A stretch of DNA of 64,000 bases, from assembly GCA_004794785.1 (NCBI GenBank), contig SJOL01002129.1:16223-80222 (forward strand), written 5' to 3'. Under the pieces are notes generated by a model. It did not search any database and was not told the DNA's origin. It was given only the letters and a program-made list of their open reading frames with translations. Both the position numbers and the translations under genes were made by a program. Of this stretch, positions 63,400-64,000 are shown in pieces (position 1 is the first letter of the stretch; every line of letters starts with the position of its first letter). This DNA comes from Opisthorchis felineus (lineage: Eukaryota > Platyhelminthes > Trematoda > Opisthorchiida > Opisthorchiidae).

Positions 63400-63737
63400 T
63401 GACACACTACTCACACTACACACTCTTCAACAGCCACGACCGACCTCAGCCATTTTGGGGCTCATCAGGTAGGCCCGGTCCCCAAGTTTTTGTCAAACTG
63501 ATGTTCTACTTGAACCCACATTTCATGAAATTAGACAAATTCACTCATTTGCATACGGATTTGGTTTTTATAAGCGACTCAACTGAATGTTACTGAATCT
63601 CCCGTTTATAATGGTCCGCTTCAGCTGGATGTTCTGCATCAGACCGTCTCATGTTGCAGCTGCTGTGATATTCGGGATATCGCAATACATTATGAGTCTC
63701 CGGTGAAAACCAAATTGGCATGCACATGTGTGTATTA
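63400..63737 (+). repeat. Foldback-type repeat copy 8
   Basis: CACACTACTCACACTACACA, GGGGCTCATCAGGTAGGCCC, TTCACTCATTTGCATACGGA and GATATTCGGGATATCGCAAT are followed by an inverted copy of the internal block (GAGTCTCCGGTGAAAACCAA, 63692-63711, against 63536-63580). Confidence 0.8.
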
Positions 63738-64000
63738 ATCACACCTTCGTACGAATCCTTCACCACACCATTTCATCAACTCGGTTTTGATTTTTGCAAA
63801 CGATTGACTACTAAGCTCCTTAGCTATCTGATTTTACGCCCTGTTTTCCGATTTAATCAAGATAGTTTAGCTGAAGGTAAATACACCAACATCATGACTG
63901 TTTGCAAAGGTTCAAACAACACCTAGACAATGGGTCCCATCGACAAATACATAGCAGGACGATTACATCAATAGGGTTGAAGTTTGGGGTACTTCGATCA

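Noticed and set aside
1..64000. CRISPR array, phage or bacterial defence system
   Set aside because: No regularly spaced direct repeats with unique spacers, no operon structure, and the window is clearly an animal gene with introns.

Overview
The window reads as a repeat-rich metazoan nuclear segment, most probably from a flatworm and best fitting a digenean trematode (fluke). The reasons are long introns with GT-AG borders, many decayed non-LTR retrotransposon pieces with reverse transcriptase motifs, gag and integrase remnants of a Ty3/Gypsy-like element, tRNA-derived SINEs, and no prokaryotic-style operons. The species cannot be fixed from the sequence alone.

One host gene fills the window on the plus strand. 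It is Golgi alpha-mannosidase II (MAN2A, glycoside hydrolase family 38), the type II membrane enzyme that trims two mannoses from the hybrid N-glycan on the way to complex glycans. I place 19 coding exons between 5256 and 62857. In all but one interval they join with consistent codon phase and together encode about 1128 residues. The cytoplasmic tail and signal anchor are at 5256-5458. The first zinc motif is at 10701-10725, the nucleophile motif at 23106-23120, the acid/base region at 31013-31060, and the last zinc motif at 31375-31401. The C-terminal beta domains run from 39869 to 62857. The final exon, about 50-60 residues, lies beyond the window. One exon between 45473 and 48889 is probably still unidentified.

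Region by region: 1-5250 is upstream DNA made of several LINE 3' ends, a foldback-type repeat (about 2125-2346) and a LINE with a recognisable reverse transcriptase (about 3000-4615). Introns 1-4 (5459-20003) hold SINEs, one LINE 3' end, a degenerate pentanucleotide tract (8530-8840), a CAT microsatellite and a SINE/LINE nest beside a 250-base gap. Introns 5-8 hold more LINE pieces, including an RT fragment at 27430-28890. Intron 11 (32675-39868) carries Gypsy-like gag/protease and integrase remnants, both on the minus strand. Introns 12-13 hold two minus-strand LINEs, a short foldback element with an apparent 12-base target duplication, and a small unexplained signal-anchor-like reading frame. 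Introns 14-18 are poorer in recognisable repeats.

No defence, biosynthetic or other multigene system is visible. The most interesting points are the complete exon architecture of the mannosidase, a Gln in place of the usual Asn in its first zinc motif, the splice acceptor four bases before the start codon, and a repeat family found with both direct and inverted unit junctions.
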